This document shows, one piece after another, positions 50,862 to 61,107 of a stretch of DNA of 64,000 nt. Within the stretch, counting starts at the first letter, position 1. Every line of letters begins with the position of its first letter. Both the position numbers and the translations under genes were made by a program. The stretch covers positions 124,001-188,000 of the forward strand of contig NZ_SACP01000003.1 in assembly GCF_004004555.2 (NCBI RefSeq). The letters are read 5' to 3'. Under the pieces are notes generated by a model. That model was not told the origin of the DNA. It made no database searches and saw only the letters and a program-made list of their open reading frames with translations. The stretch is from Methylobacterium oryzihabitans (lineage in GTDB: Bacteria > Pseudomonadota > Alphaproteobacteria > Rhizobiales > Beijerinckiaceae).

Positions 50862-51341
50862 TCACCGCCCCGGACCCCGCAGATGGCCCCGGACCTGGGT
50901 CCGGAACGTGCGGGCGGCGTTCGCCTCCCAGCCGGTCCCCTGCGCCAGCGCGGTGAGACGCGCGGTGGCGGCCGGGCCTTGGACGCGGTCGGCGAACAGC
51001 GCGAGGCTGTTCTCCACCACCACCGGATCGAACTCGGTCAGGCCGGCGACGCAGACGAGGTAGTCCACGACGTTGGCGAGGCCGTCGCGGTCGAGCGGGA
51101 GTTTTCTGACGGTCCGCGGGTCGGCGAGACGCTTGGGATAGCGCGCATAGAACGCGTCCGCGAGCGCGCCGCCGACCAGCGCCGACGCCCTCACCTCGGC
51201 GCAGGTCGGAAGCGGAAGGTCCGCGCCGCGTTCGCTCCCGGCCGGCTGCGCCGCGCCGACGCCCGCGGAGCACAGCCCGGCCGTCGCCAGAGTCAGCAGC
51301 ACGACGGAGCGCGCCGCCCGTCCGGTCCCGATGCACCGCAT
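50862..51341 (-). CDS. Exported protein of unknown function
   Basis: A 159-residue protein with a signal peptide (SVVLLTLATAGLCSAGVGAA, cleavage near residue 32, VGAAQ). The mature part is mainly helical and includes PTCAEVRASALVGGALADAF and VDYLVCVAGLTEFDPV, so it has two Cys that may pair. No family is recognised. It is convergent with the GyrI-like gene (21 bases between the stops) and lies 55 bases downstream of kduD on the same strand. Confidence 0.6.
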   Translation of the reverse strand: MRCIGTGRAARSVVLLTLATAGLCSAGVGAAQPAGSERGADLPLPTCAEVRASALVGGALADAFYARYPKRLADPRTVRKLPLDRDGLANVVDYLVCVAGLTEFDPVVVENSLALFADRVQGPAATARLTALAQGTGWEANAARTFRTQVRGHLRGPGR

Positions 51342-51396
51342 CGCGCTTCCTCCCGCTCCGTCGCGTTCCCGCCGGCGCGGTCCCGGCGAACGGAAC

Positions 51397-52152
51397 TCAG
51401 CGGGCCAGCCAGCCGCCGTCGACCGGCAGCACGATCCCGTGGATGTACGACGCCGCCGGGGAGGCGAGGAAGACCGCCGCGCCGCCGAGGTCGCGCGGGT
51501 CGCCCCAGTGGCCGGCGGGGATGCGCCCGAGGATCTGGCCGCTGCGCTCCGGGTCGGCCCGCAGGGCCTCCGTGTTGTTGGTGATGAAGTAGCCCGGCGC
51601 GATCGCGTTGACGTTGATGCCCCGGCCCGCCCATTCGCAGGCGAGCAGCCGGGTCAGGCCCGCGAGCCCGCTCTTCGAGGCGGTGTAGGACGGGATCCGG
51701 ATGCCGCCCTGGAAGGACAGCAGCGAGGCGATGTTGATGATCCGCCCGCCGCGCTCGTCGGCGAGCATCCGGCGGGCGAAGGCCTGCGACAGGAAGAACA
51801 CCGACTTCAGGTTCACGTCCATCACCGCGTCCCAGTCGGCCTCGGAGAAGTCGAGGGCGTCGGCGCGGCGGATGATGCCGGCGTTGTTGACCAGGATGTC
51901 GGGCCGCCCGGCGGTCTCCGCCTCGGCCACCACGCGGGCGACCGGCTCCAGGCTCGACAGATCGGCGGTGACCGCCCGGAACGGCCGGCCGAGGGCGCGC
52001 ACCCGGTCGCCGGTCTCGCTCATGTCCGAGCGGCCGACCGCGACGATGCCGGCCCCCGCTTCCGCCAACGCGACCGCGATCGCCTGACCGAGACCCGTAT
52101 TGGCGCCGGTGACGACGGCGTTGCGGCCCGAGAGATCGAAGGCTCCGCCCAT
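51397..52152 (-). CDS. kduD: 2-dehydro-3-deoxy-D-gluconate 5-dehydrogenase
   Basis: NAD+-linked short-chain dehydrogenase of pectin and uronate breakdown: interconverts 2,5-diketo-3-deoxygluconate and 2-keto-3-deoxygluconate. The 251-residue protein has the nucleotide-binding NAVVTGANTGLGQAIA, NNAGIIRRADALDFSEADW, the catalytic SYTASKSG (Tyr-Lys) after INIASLLSFQGGIRIP, and the end GIVLPVDGGWLAR. The GIIRR and SLLSFQGGIRVP-type segments are typical for KduD rather than other SDRs. It follows kduI by five bases in the gntR-kduI-kduD operon. Confidence 0.94.
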   Translation of the reverse strand: MGGAFDLSGRNAVVTGANTGLGQAIAVALAEAGAGIVAVGRSDMSETGDRVRALGRPFRAVTADLSSLEPVARVVAEAETAGRPDILVNNAGIIRRADALDFSEADWDAVMDVNLKSVFFLSQAFARRMLADERGGRIINIASLLSFQGGIRIPSYTASKSGLAGLTRLLACEWAGRGINVNAIAPGYFITNNTEALRADPERSGQILGRIPAGHWGDPRDLGGAAVFLASPAASYIHGIVLPVDGGWLAR

Positions 52153-52157
52153 GGCGC

Positions 52158-52994
52158 TCACCGCAGCGCGGACATGGCGACCATGTCCATGTCGGTGTAG
52201 TCCTGGTTGTCGCCGCCCATCGCCCAGATGAAGGCGTAGTGGCTGGTTCCGACGCCGGAATGGATCGACCAGCCCGGCGACAGCACCGCCTGCTCGGAGG
52301 CGACGACGAGGTGGCGGGTCTCGCTCGGCTCGCCCATCAGGTGCAGCACCCGGGCGTTGGGGTCGAGGTCGAAATACAGGTAGACCTCGGAGCGCCGGTC
52401 GTGGGTGTGGCACGGCATGGTGTTCCACATGCTGCCGGGTTCGAGCTGGGTCAGCCCCATCACGAGCTGGCACGACGTGCACACGCCCGGGATGATGTAC
52501 TGGCGGATGGTGCGCCGGTTCGAGGTCGCTTGATCGCCGACCTCCATCCGGTTCGCCCGCTCGGCCGGGATCACCACGGTCTCGTGGGCCGCGTGGGCCG
52601 GGGTGCTGACGAGGTAGAACTTGGCGGGGCTCGCCGCGTCGTCGCTCTCGAACACCACCTCGCCGGCGCCCATGCCGACATAGAGCGCGTCGCGCGGTCC
52701 GACCGCGTGGACGGCGCCGCCGACCCGGACCCGGCCGGGGCCGCCGACATTGATCGCGCCGAGTTCGCGCCGGGCCAGGAAGGCGTCGGTGCCGACCGCC
52801 TTCGGGGTCGGCAGGGTCACGGGCGCGTCCACCGGCATCGCGCCGCCGACCACCAGCCGGTCGATGTGGCTGTAGGTCAGCAGCACCTCGCCCGGGGAGA
52901 AGAGCCGCTCGATCAGGAAGTGGCGGCGCAGGGTCTCGGTGTCGAAGCCGCGCACCGCCTCCGGGTGCGCCACCTGGCGGATCTCGATCGTCAT
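52158..52994 (-). CDS. kduI: 5-dehydro-4-deoxy-D-glucuronate isomerase
   Basis: Zinc cupin isomerase turning 5-keto-4-deoxyuronate (from unsaturated oligogalacturonides) into 2,5-diketo-3-deoxygluconate, the KduD substrate. The 278-residue protein shows the family pattern MTIEIRQVAHPEAVRGFDTETLRRHFL, YSHIDRLVVGGAMPV, VGMGAGEVVFES, the metal site GSMWNTMPCHTHDRRSEVYLYF and the ending GGDNQDYTDMDMV. All are intact. Its ATG overlaps the gntR stop by four bases (ATGA). Pectin lyases or a transporter are not seen nearby. Confidence 0.96.
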   Translation of the reverse strand: MTIEIRQVAHPEAVRGFDTETLRRHFLIERLFSPGEVLLTYSHIDRLVVGGAMPVDAPVTLPTPKAVGTDAFLARRELGAINVGGPGRVRVGGAVHAVGPRDALYVGMGAGEVVFESDDAASPAKFYLVSTPAHAAHETVVIPAERANRMEVGDQATSNRRTIRQYIIPGVCTSCQLVMGLTQLEPGSMWNTMPCHTHDRRSEVYLYFDLDPNARVLHLMGEPSETRHLVVASEQAVLSPGWSIHSGVGTSHYAFIWAMGGDNQDYTDMDMVAMSALR

Positions 52995-53767
52995 GGAACG
53001 GGCGTCCTCGTGGTGGAGGGCGGGGCGCGCTCGGGGCGCGCCTGCGCGTCGAAATAGTCGGGGTTGAGCCCGGCGACGTCGCCGAGGTCGGCGAGCAGGC
53101 CGTCGAGATGGGCGCCCATCCGGGTGGCGGCCCCGGCCGGGTCGCGGGCCGCGATCGCGTCGCGCACCGCCCGGTGCTCGACCAGCACCCGCTCGAAGCG
53201 GCCGGGCTGGGGCAGGGTGAGGCGGCGGAAGCGGTCGACCTGGATCTTCACCTGCTGCACCAGCCGCCAGATGCCGGGATGGCCCGCCGCCATGGCGATG
53301 CCGGCGTGGAACGCCTCGTCGGCCTGGTGGAAGTCCTCGCGGTCGTCGCGGGCGGCGGCGTCGCGCAGGGCATCCATCGCCCGGTCGAGGTCGGCCAGCG
53401 CCCCGGCCCCGGCCCGCTCGGCGGCGAGCCGCGCGCTGGTCTCCTCCAGGGCGCGCCGGATGATGAGCGCCTCCGGCAGGTCGCCGAACGGGATGCGGGC
53501 GACGAAGGTGCCGGCCTGCGGGAAGATCGCGACCAGCCCTTCCTCGGCGAGCTTCAGCACCGCCTCGTGGACGGGGGTGCGGCTGACGCCGTAGGCGGCG
53601 GCGAGTTCCTTCTCGTTGATCGGTTCGCCCGGCCGCATCGCCAGGGACGTGATGCGGGCGCGCAGGTCCTGGCGGATCAGCGCCGAGGCGGTCGGCGGCC
53701 GCTCCCGGGTCGGATCCGGCCGGCGAGCGGGCGTGCGCCGCGCGGGCGTCGTGCTGCCGGTCTCCAT
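52991..53767 (-). CDS. GntR/FadR-family regulator of the kdu operon
   Basis: A 258-residue FCD-type GntR regulator. A Pro/Arg-rich N-terminus leads to the winged HTH (about residues 28-95: SALIRQDLRARITSLAMRPG, INEKELAAAYGVSRTPVHEAVLKLAEEGL). The helical FCD effector domain carries metal-ligand type residues (EDFHQADEAFHAGI near 145, VEHRAVRDAI). It heads the operon and overlaps kduI, so it most likely senses a uronate-derived keto-acid and represses the operon through the 18-bp palindrome upstream. Start 53767 follows GGGAGGAGCGC. Confidence 0.9.
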   Translation of the reverse strand: METGSTTPARRTPARRPDPTRERPPTASALIRQDLRARITSLAMRPGEPINEKELAAAYGVSRTPVHEAVLKLAEEGLVAIFPQAGTFVARIPFGDLPEALIIRRALEETSARLAAERAGAGALADLDRAMDALRDAAARDDREDFHQADEAFHAGIAMAAGHPGIWRLVQQVKIQVDRFRRLTLPQPGRFERVLVEHRAVRDAIAARDPAGAATRMGAHLDGLLADLGDVAGLNPDYFDAQARPERAPPSTTRTPVP

Positions 53768-53822
53768 GCGCTCCTCCCACCGCTGCGGCACGCTGCTGCC
53801 GGCGCCCGTCGAACGGCACATT

Positions 53823-53840
53823 AATCTGATATATCAGATT
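53823..53840. promoter_or_regulatory. Perfect 18-bp palindrome, operator candidate of gntR-kduI-kduD
   Basis: AATCTGATATATCAGATT is fully self-complementary and sits 55 bases upstream of the gntR start in an AT-rich spot. It has the symmetric shape of FadR-type GntR operators and may overlap the promoter. Confidence 0.7.
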
Positions 53841-53882
53841 GGCAAGCGGTTTGCGGCGGCGAGCGGTTCGCCGCGGCCGGCC

Positions 53883-54203
53883 TCACCGGTGCGGGGGAAA
53901 CGACAGCCGCGTCGCCACGACCCGGGCCTTCAGCCGCGCCGCGGCGGCGGGGTCGCCCTGCCGGGCTTTCGCGTCGGCGAGGGCGAGGTGGAGGCCGGTG
54001 TCGTCGATCGTGCCGGCCGGCGCCATGTGGTCGCCGAGTTGCGCCAGGGCGGCGTCGTAGGCCGCCAGCGCCGCCGCGGCGTCGCCGCGCGCGAGGGCCG
54101 CGCGGCCCTCGCTGGCATACCGGCGGGCAGAGTCCGCGTCCGCCGCCGCGCCGGTCGCGGCCAGGGCGACCGCCAGCGCCGCCAGGGCGGCCCCGCGCCC
54201 CAT
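53883..54203 (-). CDS. Small exported TPR-like protein next to ccmG
   Basis: A 106-residue protein with a signal peptide (ALAALAVALAATGAAADA, cleavage near residue 22). It then has about two tetratricopeptide-like helical repeats ([29 protein letters not shown], given here as one of them, and a second from HLALADAKARQGDPAAAARLKAR). It follows ccmG by three bases and is clearly co-transcribed. A role in apocytochrome or haem handling, in the manner of CcmI/CycH TPR proteins, is an inference from position; it is much shorter than CcmI. Confidence 0.65.
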   Translation of the reverse strand: MGRGAALAALAVALAATGAAADADSARRYASEGRAALARGDAAAALAAYDAALAQLGDHMAPAGTIDDTGLHLALADAKARQGDPAAAARLKARVVATRLSFPPHR

Positions 54204-54206
54204 CCG

Positions 54207-54824
54207 TCAGGGCTTGCCCGCCGCCCGCACCCGGGCGACGAAGCCGTCGTAGTTCTCGGGCGTCAGGATGCCGACGAGCTTGTCGCGGATGCGGCCGTCG
54301 GGACCGATGATGAAGGTCTCGGGCACGCCGTAGACGCCGAAATCGATGCCGGTGCGTCCGCTCGCGTCCGCGCCGACCGCCCGGAACGGATTGCCGTGGC
54401 GGCCGAGGAAGCGTCGGCCGTTCTCGGCCTCGTCCTTGTAGTCGATGCCGACGAGCCGGATGCCGTCGCGCGACAGCCGCATCAGCATCGGGTGTTCGAT
54501 CTGGCACGGGGCGCACCACGACGCCCAGACGTTGAGCACCGTCGCCTCGCCGGTGAGGTCGGTGCTCGACAGGCCCGGGACCGGCTTGCCGTCCGGCTGC
54601 ACCAGCCCCGGGATGCCGGGCAGCGCGAAGGCCGGCACCGGCTTGCCGATCAGCGCCGAGGGGATCGCCGAGGGGTCGTAGCCGGTCGAGAGCAGCTTGC
54701 CGAGGAAGATGCCGGCGAGCGCCGCGAAGGCCAGCAGCGGCAGCAGGAAGACCAGCCGCGAGCGGCGCGCCGGCAGGTCCGCGTCGAGCCCGGCAGCCGG
54801 CGGAGCCTCGCCGGGCGCGCTCAC
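54207..54824 (-). CDS. ccmG: Thiol:disulfide interchange protein CcmG/DsbE
   Basis: Periplasmic membrane-anchored thioredoxin that reduces apocytochrome c cysteines before haem attachment. The 205-residue protein has one N-terminal membrane helix (about residues 23-43), the acidic-groove region after PAFALPGIPGL, and the active site VWASWCAPCQIEHP with Cys104 and Cys107. The DsbE signature GVYGVPETFIIGPDG holds the cis-Pro. It overlaps ccmD by four bases (ATGA). Confidence 0.94.
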   Translation of the reverse strand: MSAPGEAPPAAGLDADLPARRSRLVFLLPLLAFAALAGIFLGKLLSTGYDPSAIPSALIGKPVPAFALPGIPGLVQPDGKPVPGLSSTDLTGEATVLNVWASWCAPCQIEHPMLMRLSRDGIRLVGIDYKDEAENGRRFLGRHGNPFRAVGADASGRTGIDFGVYGVPETFIIGPDGRIRDKLVGILTPENYDGFVARVRAAGKP

Positions 54825-54967
54825 GGCTCCCTCCGGTGCTGGAGCGCGGCGAGCGCCCGGCGCTGGGCGCGGTGGTCGAGCAAAGCGTGCCCGATCAGGC
54901 CCGCCACCACCAGGGCGGTGAAGGCGTAGGCGCCGAGGATGAAGGCGGCGTGCGGTCCGAGGTCCAC
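54821..54967 (-). CDS. ccmD: Haem exporter protein CcmD
   Basis: A 48-residue single-helix membrane protein of cytochrome c maturation that joins CcmC and CcmE in releasing holo-CcmE. It begins with MDLGPHAAFILGAYAFTALV, the usual WG/LGPHAxFI pattern, and its one helix is followed by a basic tail (RAQRRALAALQHRREP). The start is GTG at 54967 with GGAGG eight bases before. It is too short for routine gene calls; its position between ccmC and ccmG and the pattern identify it. Confidence 0.9.
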   Translation of the reverse strand: MDLGPHAAFILGAYAFTALVVAGLIGHALLDHRAQRRALAALQHRREP

Positions 54968-54981
54968 GGGTCGCCTCCGGC

Positions 54982-55752
54982 TCAGGCCGCCTGCGGCGCC
55001 GGCAGCGGCGCCGCGTCGAGGCGCTCGGCCTCCAGGATGGTCAGGGTGCGCACGCGCCGGCGCAGCAATTCGGTGCGCATGCCCTGAAGGTGCAGGGCGA
55101 TGCCCAGCACCGAGAACGCCGCGATCATCGTCAGCAGCGGGTAGAGCATCGTCGGGTGGATGGTCGGGCCGCCCATGCGCAGGATCGAGGCCGGCTGGTG
55201 CAGGGTCGACCACCAGTTCACCGAGAACTTGATGATCGGCAGGTTGACCGCGCCGACGAGGGTCAGGATCGCCACCGCCCGGGCGGCCCGGGCGGGATCC
55301 TCGATCGTCCGCCACAAGGCGAGCAGCCCGGCATAGATCAGCAGCAGCACCAGCATCGAGGTCAGCCGGGCGTCCCAGACCCAGTAGGTGCCCCACATCG
55401 GCTTGCCCCACAGCGAGCCGGTGACGAGGCAGACCAGGGTGAAGGCGGCGCCGATCGGGGCAGCGGCGCGCTGGGCGACGTCGGCGAGCGGATGGCGCCA
55501 GACCAGCGTGCCGACCGCCGACACCGCCATCGTGGCGTAGAAGAACACCCCGAGCCACGCCGCGGGCACGTGGATGAACATGATCCGCACCGTCTCGCCC
55601 TGCTGGTAGTCGGGCGGGGCGACGAACCACGACAGGTACAGCCCGACGCCGAGAAGCGTGGCCGCGACCCCCCACAGGGCCGGCAGGGCCGCGCCCGACC
55701 AGCGCATGAAATGGCCGGGCTGTGCCAGCCGCGTGAACACGGACATCGCCAT
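54982..55752 (-). CDS. ccmC: Haem handling protein CcmC
   Basis: Inner-membrane protein that attaches haem to the chaperone CcmE in cytochrome c maturation. The 256-residue protein has about six helices and the family WWD-type motif [13 protein letters not shown], in which Trp residues face the haem. Conserved His residues lie in [11 protein letters not shown] and in [12 protein letters not shown]. The order ccmC-ccmD-ccmG-(TPR protein) is a compact unit on the minus strand. Upstream, the expected ccmB is 473 bases away and separated by a convergent gene and a repeat. Confidence 0.95.
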   Translation of the reverse strand: MAMSVFTRLAQPGHFMRWSGAALPALWGVAATLLGVGLYLSWFVAPPDYQQGETVRIMFIHVPAAWLGVFFYATMAVSAVGTLVWRHPLADVAQRAAAPIGAAFTLVCLVTGSLWGKPMWGTYWVWDARLTSMLVLLLIYAGLLALWRTIEDPARAARAVAILTLVGAVNLPIIKFSVNWWSTLHQPASILRMGGPTIHPTMLYPLLTMIAAFSVLGIALHLQGMRTELLRRRVRTLTILEAERLDAAPLPAPQAA

Positions 55753-55803
55753 GGCGGATGGTCTAGCGCGGCGGCCGGCGCGGCGGCAATGCGGACGATG
55801 GGC

Positions 55804-55990
55804 GCAGTCCGGGCGGCCGCGTGCGCGGTCGCCCGGACTGCATCCTCTCTCGCCTCAGGCGACGGCGGTCGCGTCCGCGACCTCGGCTCTCGTTCCGCTC
55901 CGTGTTCGTGAGGACGACGTCCTGACGAACCCGCTCCACGGGGCGCTTTTCGCGCCCGTCACGCGGCATGGCTTGCGGGCGCAAGCCATG
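55804..55990 (+). repeat. Dispersed hairpin-capped repeat, copy 3 (divergent)
   Basis: The body (55855-55960) keeps the same order of blocks as copies 1 and 2, though more diverged. The caps are different hairpins: GCAGTCCGGGCG/CGCCCGGACTGC (55804-55841) and CATGGCTTGCG/CGCAAGCCATG (55967-55990). It lies between ccmC and the DUF1328 gene. Confidence 0.75.
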
Positions 55991-56047
55991 GGGGAACGAA
56001 CCTTGGCCGCGGCGGTTGATGCGACGGTTTCGCGTCGGGGGTCCGTC

Positions 56048-56221
56048 ATGCTGAAGTGGGCGATCATCTTCTTCGTCATCTCGCTGGTCGCCGGTGCGCT
56101 CGGCTTCACCAACGTCGCGTCGGGGGCCCGCGGCATCGCCCGGCTGCTGTTCGGCCTGTTCCTCGTGATCGCCGTGGTGATCGTGGTTGTGGCGGTGCTG
56201 CTCGGGCAGGCGGTGTTCTGA
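56048..56221 (+). CDS. DUF1328 small membrane protein (YtjA-like)
   Basis: A 57-residue membrane protein with two hydrophobic helices (about residues 3-22 and 30-54), matching the DUF1328/YtjA family: [23 protein letters not shown], then [20 protein letters not shown]. The role is unknown; many copies occur in Hyphomicrobiales and some respond to stress. It runs opposite to the ccm genes, ending three bases from the ccmB stop, and so splits the ccm cluster. ATG at 56048; upstream frame has no support. Confidence 0.88.
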   Translation: MLKWAIIFFVISLVAGALGFTNVASGARGIARLLFGLFLVIAVVIVVVAVLLGQAVF

Positions 56222-56224
56222 TCC

Positions 56225-56899
56225 CTACTCCCCCCACCGCAACGCCGCCGCCGCCGCCAGCGTGCCGGTGACGGCGGCGACGAGGCTGAGCGCCGCGAGG
56301 ATCATCAGCGGGGTGGCGAACGGCACGGTGCCGCCGCCGGCCGCCTCGGTGGCCGAGACGCCGAAGATCAGCGTCGGGATCATCAGGGGCAGCACCACCA
56401 CCGCGAGGATCAGGCCGCCTCGGCGGATCGAGGCGGTGAGCGCGGCGCCCGCCGCGCCGATGAAGGTCAGGGCCGGGGTGCCGACGAGGAGCGTCAGGCT
56501 GGTCGCCGCCATCGCGGTCGGGGTCAGGGCGACGAGGAGCCCGAACACAGGCGCCGCCAGCGCCAGCGGCAGCCCGGTGGTGAGCCAGTGCGCCACGACC
56601 TTGGCCACCACCACGAGTTCGAGCGGGGCCGGCGTGCCGGCGATGAGGTCGAGGGAGCCGTCCTCCTCGTCGGCCTGAAACAGCCGATCGAGGCCGATCA
56701 GGGTGGCGAGCACCGCGGCGAGCCACAGGATCGCCGGGCCGATCCGCGACAGAAGGTTGAGGTCGGGGCCGAGCGCGAACGGCACCATCACCACGATCAT
56801 CAGGAAGAACACGAGGCCGAGCGCCCCCGAGCCGCCGATGCGGCCGGCGAGCCGCAGGTCGCGGGCGAGCACCGCCAGGAAGGCGCGGGTCATGCCCAA
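56225..56899 (-). CDS. ccmB: Haem exporter membrane subunit CcmB
   Basis: Permease subunit of the CcmAB ABC complex, which frees holo-CcmE from CcmC using ATP. The 224-residue protein has six helices and the family start AFLAVLARDLRLAGRIGGSG, the cytoplasmic LFQADEEDGSLDLIAGTPAPLELVVVAK loop that touches CcmA, and GTPALTFIGAAGAALT. It overlaps the ccmA 3' end by ten bases. It ends three bases before the convergent DUF1328 gene. Confidence 0.95.
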   Translation of the reverse strand: MGMTRAFLAVLARDLRLAGRIGGSGALGLVFFLMIVVMVPFALGPDLNLLSRIGPAILWLAAVLATLIGLDRLFQADEEDGSLDLIAGTPAPLELVVVAKVVAHWLTTGLPLALAAPVFGLLVALTPTAMAATSLTLLVGTPALTFIGAAGAALTASIRRGGLILAVVVLPLMIPTLIFGVSATEAAGGGTVPFATPLMILAALSLVAAVTGTLAAAAALRWGE

Positions 56900-57534
56900 T
56901 CCTCCGCCGCCGCGTCCGGCGACGGCCGGGCCGGGCGGTACGCCTCGATCGACAGCCGCCGCGCGTCGTCGAGGCCGAGCGCCTGATGAGTCGCCGCCAC
57001 CACGAGGCCGCCCGCCGCGAGGTGCTCGCGCATCAGCCCGGCCAGCATCGCCTGCGAGGCGGCGTCGAGGGCCGCGGTCGGCTCGTCGAGGAGCCAGAGC
57101 GGGCGGCGGCAGACGAGGAGACGGGCGAGCGCCACCCGCCGCCGCTGCCCGGCCGAGAGGTAGCCCACCGGCAGGCCCGCCGCATGGGCGAGGCCGAGGC
57201 GGGCGAGCGCCTCCCGCGGCGCCATCGCGGCGTCGCCGAGGAGGTCGCGGGCGAAGGCGAGGTTCTCCTGCGCGGTGAGCGCGCCCTTCAGGCCGTCGCG
57301 GTGCCCGACGACGTGCAGGGTCTCGGGGATGGTGCGCTCGCCGATGCCCTCGGCCCGCAGCCGCCCGGACTCCGGCCGCAGCCGCCCGGCGAGGATCGCC
57401 AGCAGCGACGACTTGCCGGCCCCGTTGCGCCCGGTGACGACCAGGGCGTCCCCGTCCGCGAGGGTGAAGGACAGCCCCGAAAAGATCCGGCGGCCGGAGC
57501 GCCGGCAGGCGAGGGTCTCGGCGATCAGGCGCAC
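56890..57534 (-). CDS. ccmA: Haem exporter ATP-binding subunit CcmA
   Basis: ATPase of the CcmAB complex in cytochrome c maturation. The 214-residue ABC protein has Walker A VVTGRNGAGKSSLL (residues about 33-45), the signature LSAGQRRRVALARLL, Walker B PLWLLDEPTAALD and the switch His in VVAATHQAL. Start is GTG at 57534. Upstream, on the way to acnA, lies dispersed repeat copy 4. As the first gene of the ccmAB unit it probably has its promoter in the 57535-57612 stretch. Confidence 0.95.
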   Translation of the reverse strand: MRLIAETLACRRSGRRIFSGLSFTLADGDALVVTGRNGAGKSSLLAILAGRLRPESGRLRAEGIGERTIPETLHVVGHRDGLKGALTAQENLAFARDLLGDAAMAPREALARLGLAHAAGLPVGYLSAGQRRRVALARLLVCRRPLWLLDEPTAALDAASQAMLAGLMREHLAAGGLVVAATHQALGLDDARRLSIEAYRPARPSPDAAAEDWA

Positions 57535-57612
57535 GGGCGCTCCGGACGGAAGGGGAGGAGCGCCGTCCTACGACGGCCCGCCGCGCCTGAGAATGCCTGC
57601 ATCCCAGGTCGC

Positions 57613-57820
57613 CAGGACAATCGCTCCAGCGATTGTCCTGCGGTCGCCCGCAGGGCGACGCTCAATGGCGGGCGCGAAGAGCGCCCCGCGGAGCGGGTTC
57701 GAGGGGACGAACGTCCCTTCGAATGCAGAACGGAGCGAAAGCCAAGTGAGCGGATGCGAATGCCGGCGCCTGAGGCCAAGCAGGAAACAAGGGCAATCGC
57801 TATGGAGCGATTGCCCTTGT
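57613..57820 (-). repeat. Dispersed hairpin-capped repeat, copy 4 (inverted)
   Basis: Same body as copies 1 and 2, in reverse orientation. Caps are CAGGACAATCGCT/AGCGATTGTCCTG (57613-57640) and a 15-bp hairpin ACAAGGGCAATCGCT/AGCGATTGCCCTTGT (57787-57820). The 7-bp AGGTCGC abuts both ends exactly (57606-57612 and 57821-57827). Confidence 0.88.
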
Positions 57821-57827
57821 AGGTCGC

Positions 57828-58132
57828 AAGGCCGCGGTAGCGGGCAGTTTCGAAGTGTTCTATATGCAGCGCAGGCTGCGCCGCGCGAGCTTCAGAGGCG
57901 TCCAAACCGCCCAGTCGCGCATCCCAGTCCGGGCACCCCCGGGGCGGCGCGCGCATCGTCGGGTCGGCGGCGCGAGGACCTTTCAAGACTCCTCGCCCGC
58001 CGGTGCCGCACGGGAATCGGAGTCGGGGCCGCCGCGGCGGCGCGGGCTCCGTGAGCGCATCCGGCCGAACACTGCACCCTGGCGCAGGTTATGCCTGCGC
58101 CGTGTTCGACAACCCCTCGCGAGGACCACGCC
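57828..58132. other. Promoter region of acnA
   Basis: No gene is seen. A small hairpin, GGCGCAGG/CCTGCGCC with loop TTATG (58081-58101), lies 31 bases before the acnA start and could affect translation. The rest has no element I can name. Confidence 0.4.
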
Positions 58133-60832
<2,700 letters not shown>

Positions 60833-60845
60833 GGGCTCCGGTCTG

Positions 60846-61034
60846 ACCCTCCCCCCTCTGCGGGGGAGGGTGCCCCAGAGAGTGGGGCGGGCCGGGACGA
60901 TAGTCCCGCAAGAGGGGATCGCGCCAGTCCAGAACGTGGCGCTTTGCACGGCTGCCGAGCCAAATCCGGAAACGTGGTTCCCCTCTCCCGGCTCGCATCC
61001 GCTCGCCACCCTCCCCCGCAAAAGGGGGGAGGGT
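60846..61034. repeat. Pair of C-rich palindromes after acnA
   Basis: Hairpin ACCCTCCCCC/GGGGGAGGGT with loop CTCTGC (60846-60871) lies 13 bases after the acnA stop and may end its transcript. A second, similar hairpin is at 61008-61034 (loop rich in A). Between them no gene is visible. They belong to a low-complexity palindrome type common in GC-rich alphaproteobacteria. Confidence 0.55.
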
Positions 61035-61107
61035 TCGGGCGGGATGCCCCTGTAACGGTTCCCCGCCGGCCACCGAACTGACTCCCTGACCCCCAGGGAG
61101 ATCATCC

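Noticed and set aside
57657-57819. Small hypothetical gene within repeat copy 4
   Set aside because: The frame belongs to the dispersed repeat, is present in several copies with non-synonymous changes and has no own start signals.
60846-61034. Insertion sequence with C-rich terminal inverted repeats after acnA
   Set aside because: The 140-base space between the two palindromes holds no transposase frame, and each palindrome is self-complementary by itself, so they look like separate low-complexity hairpins.
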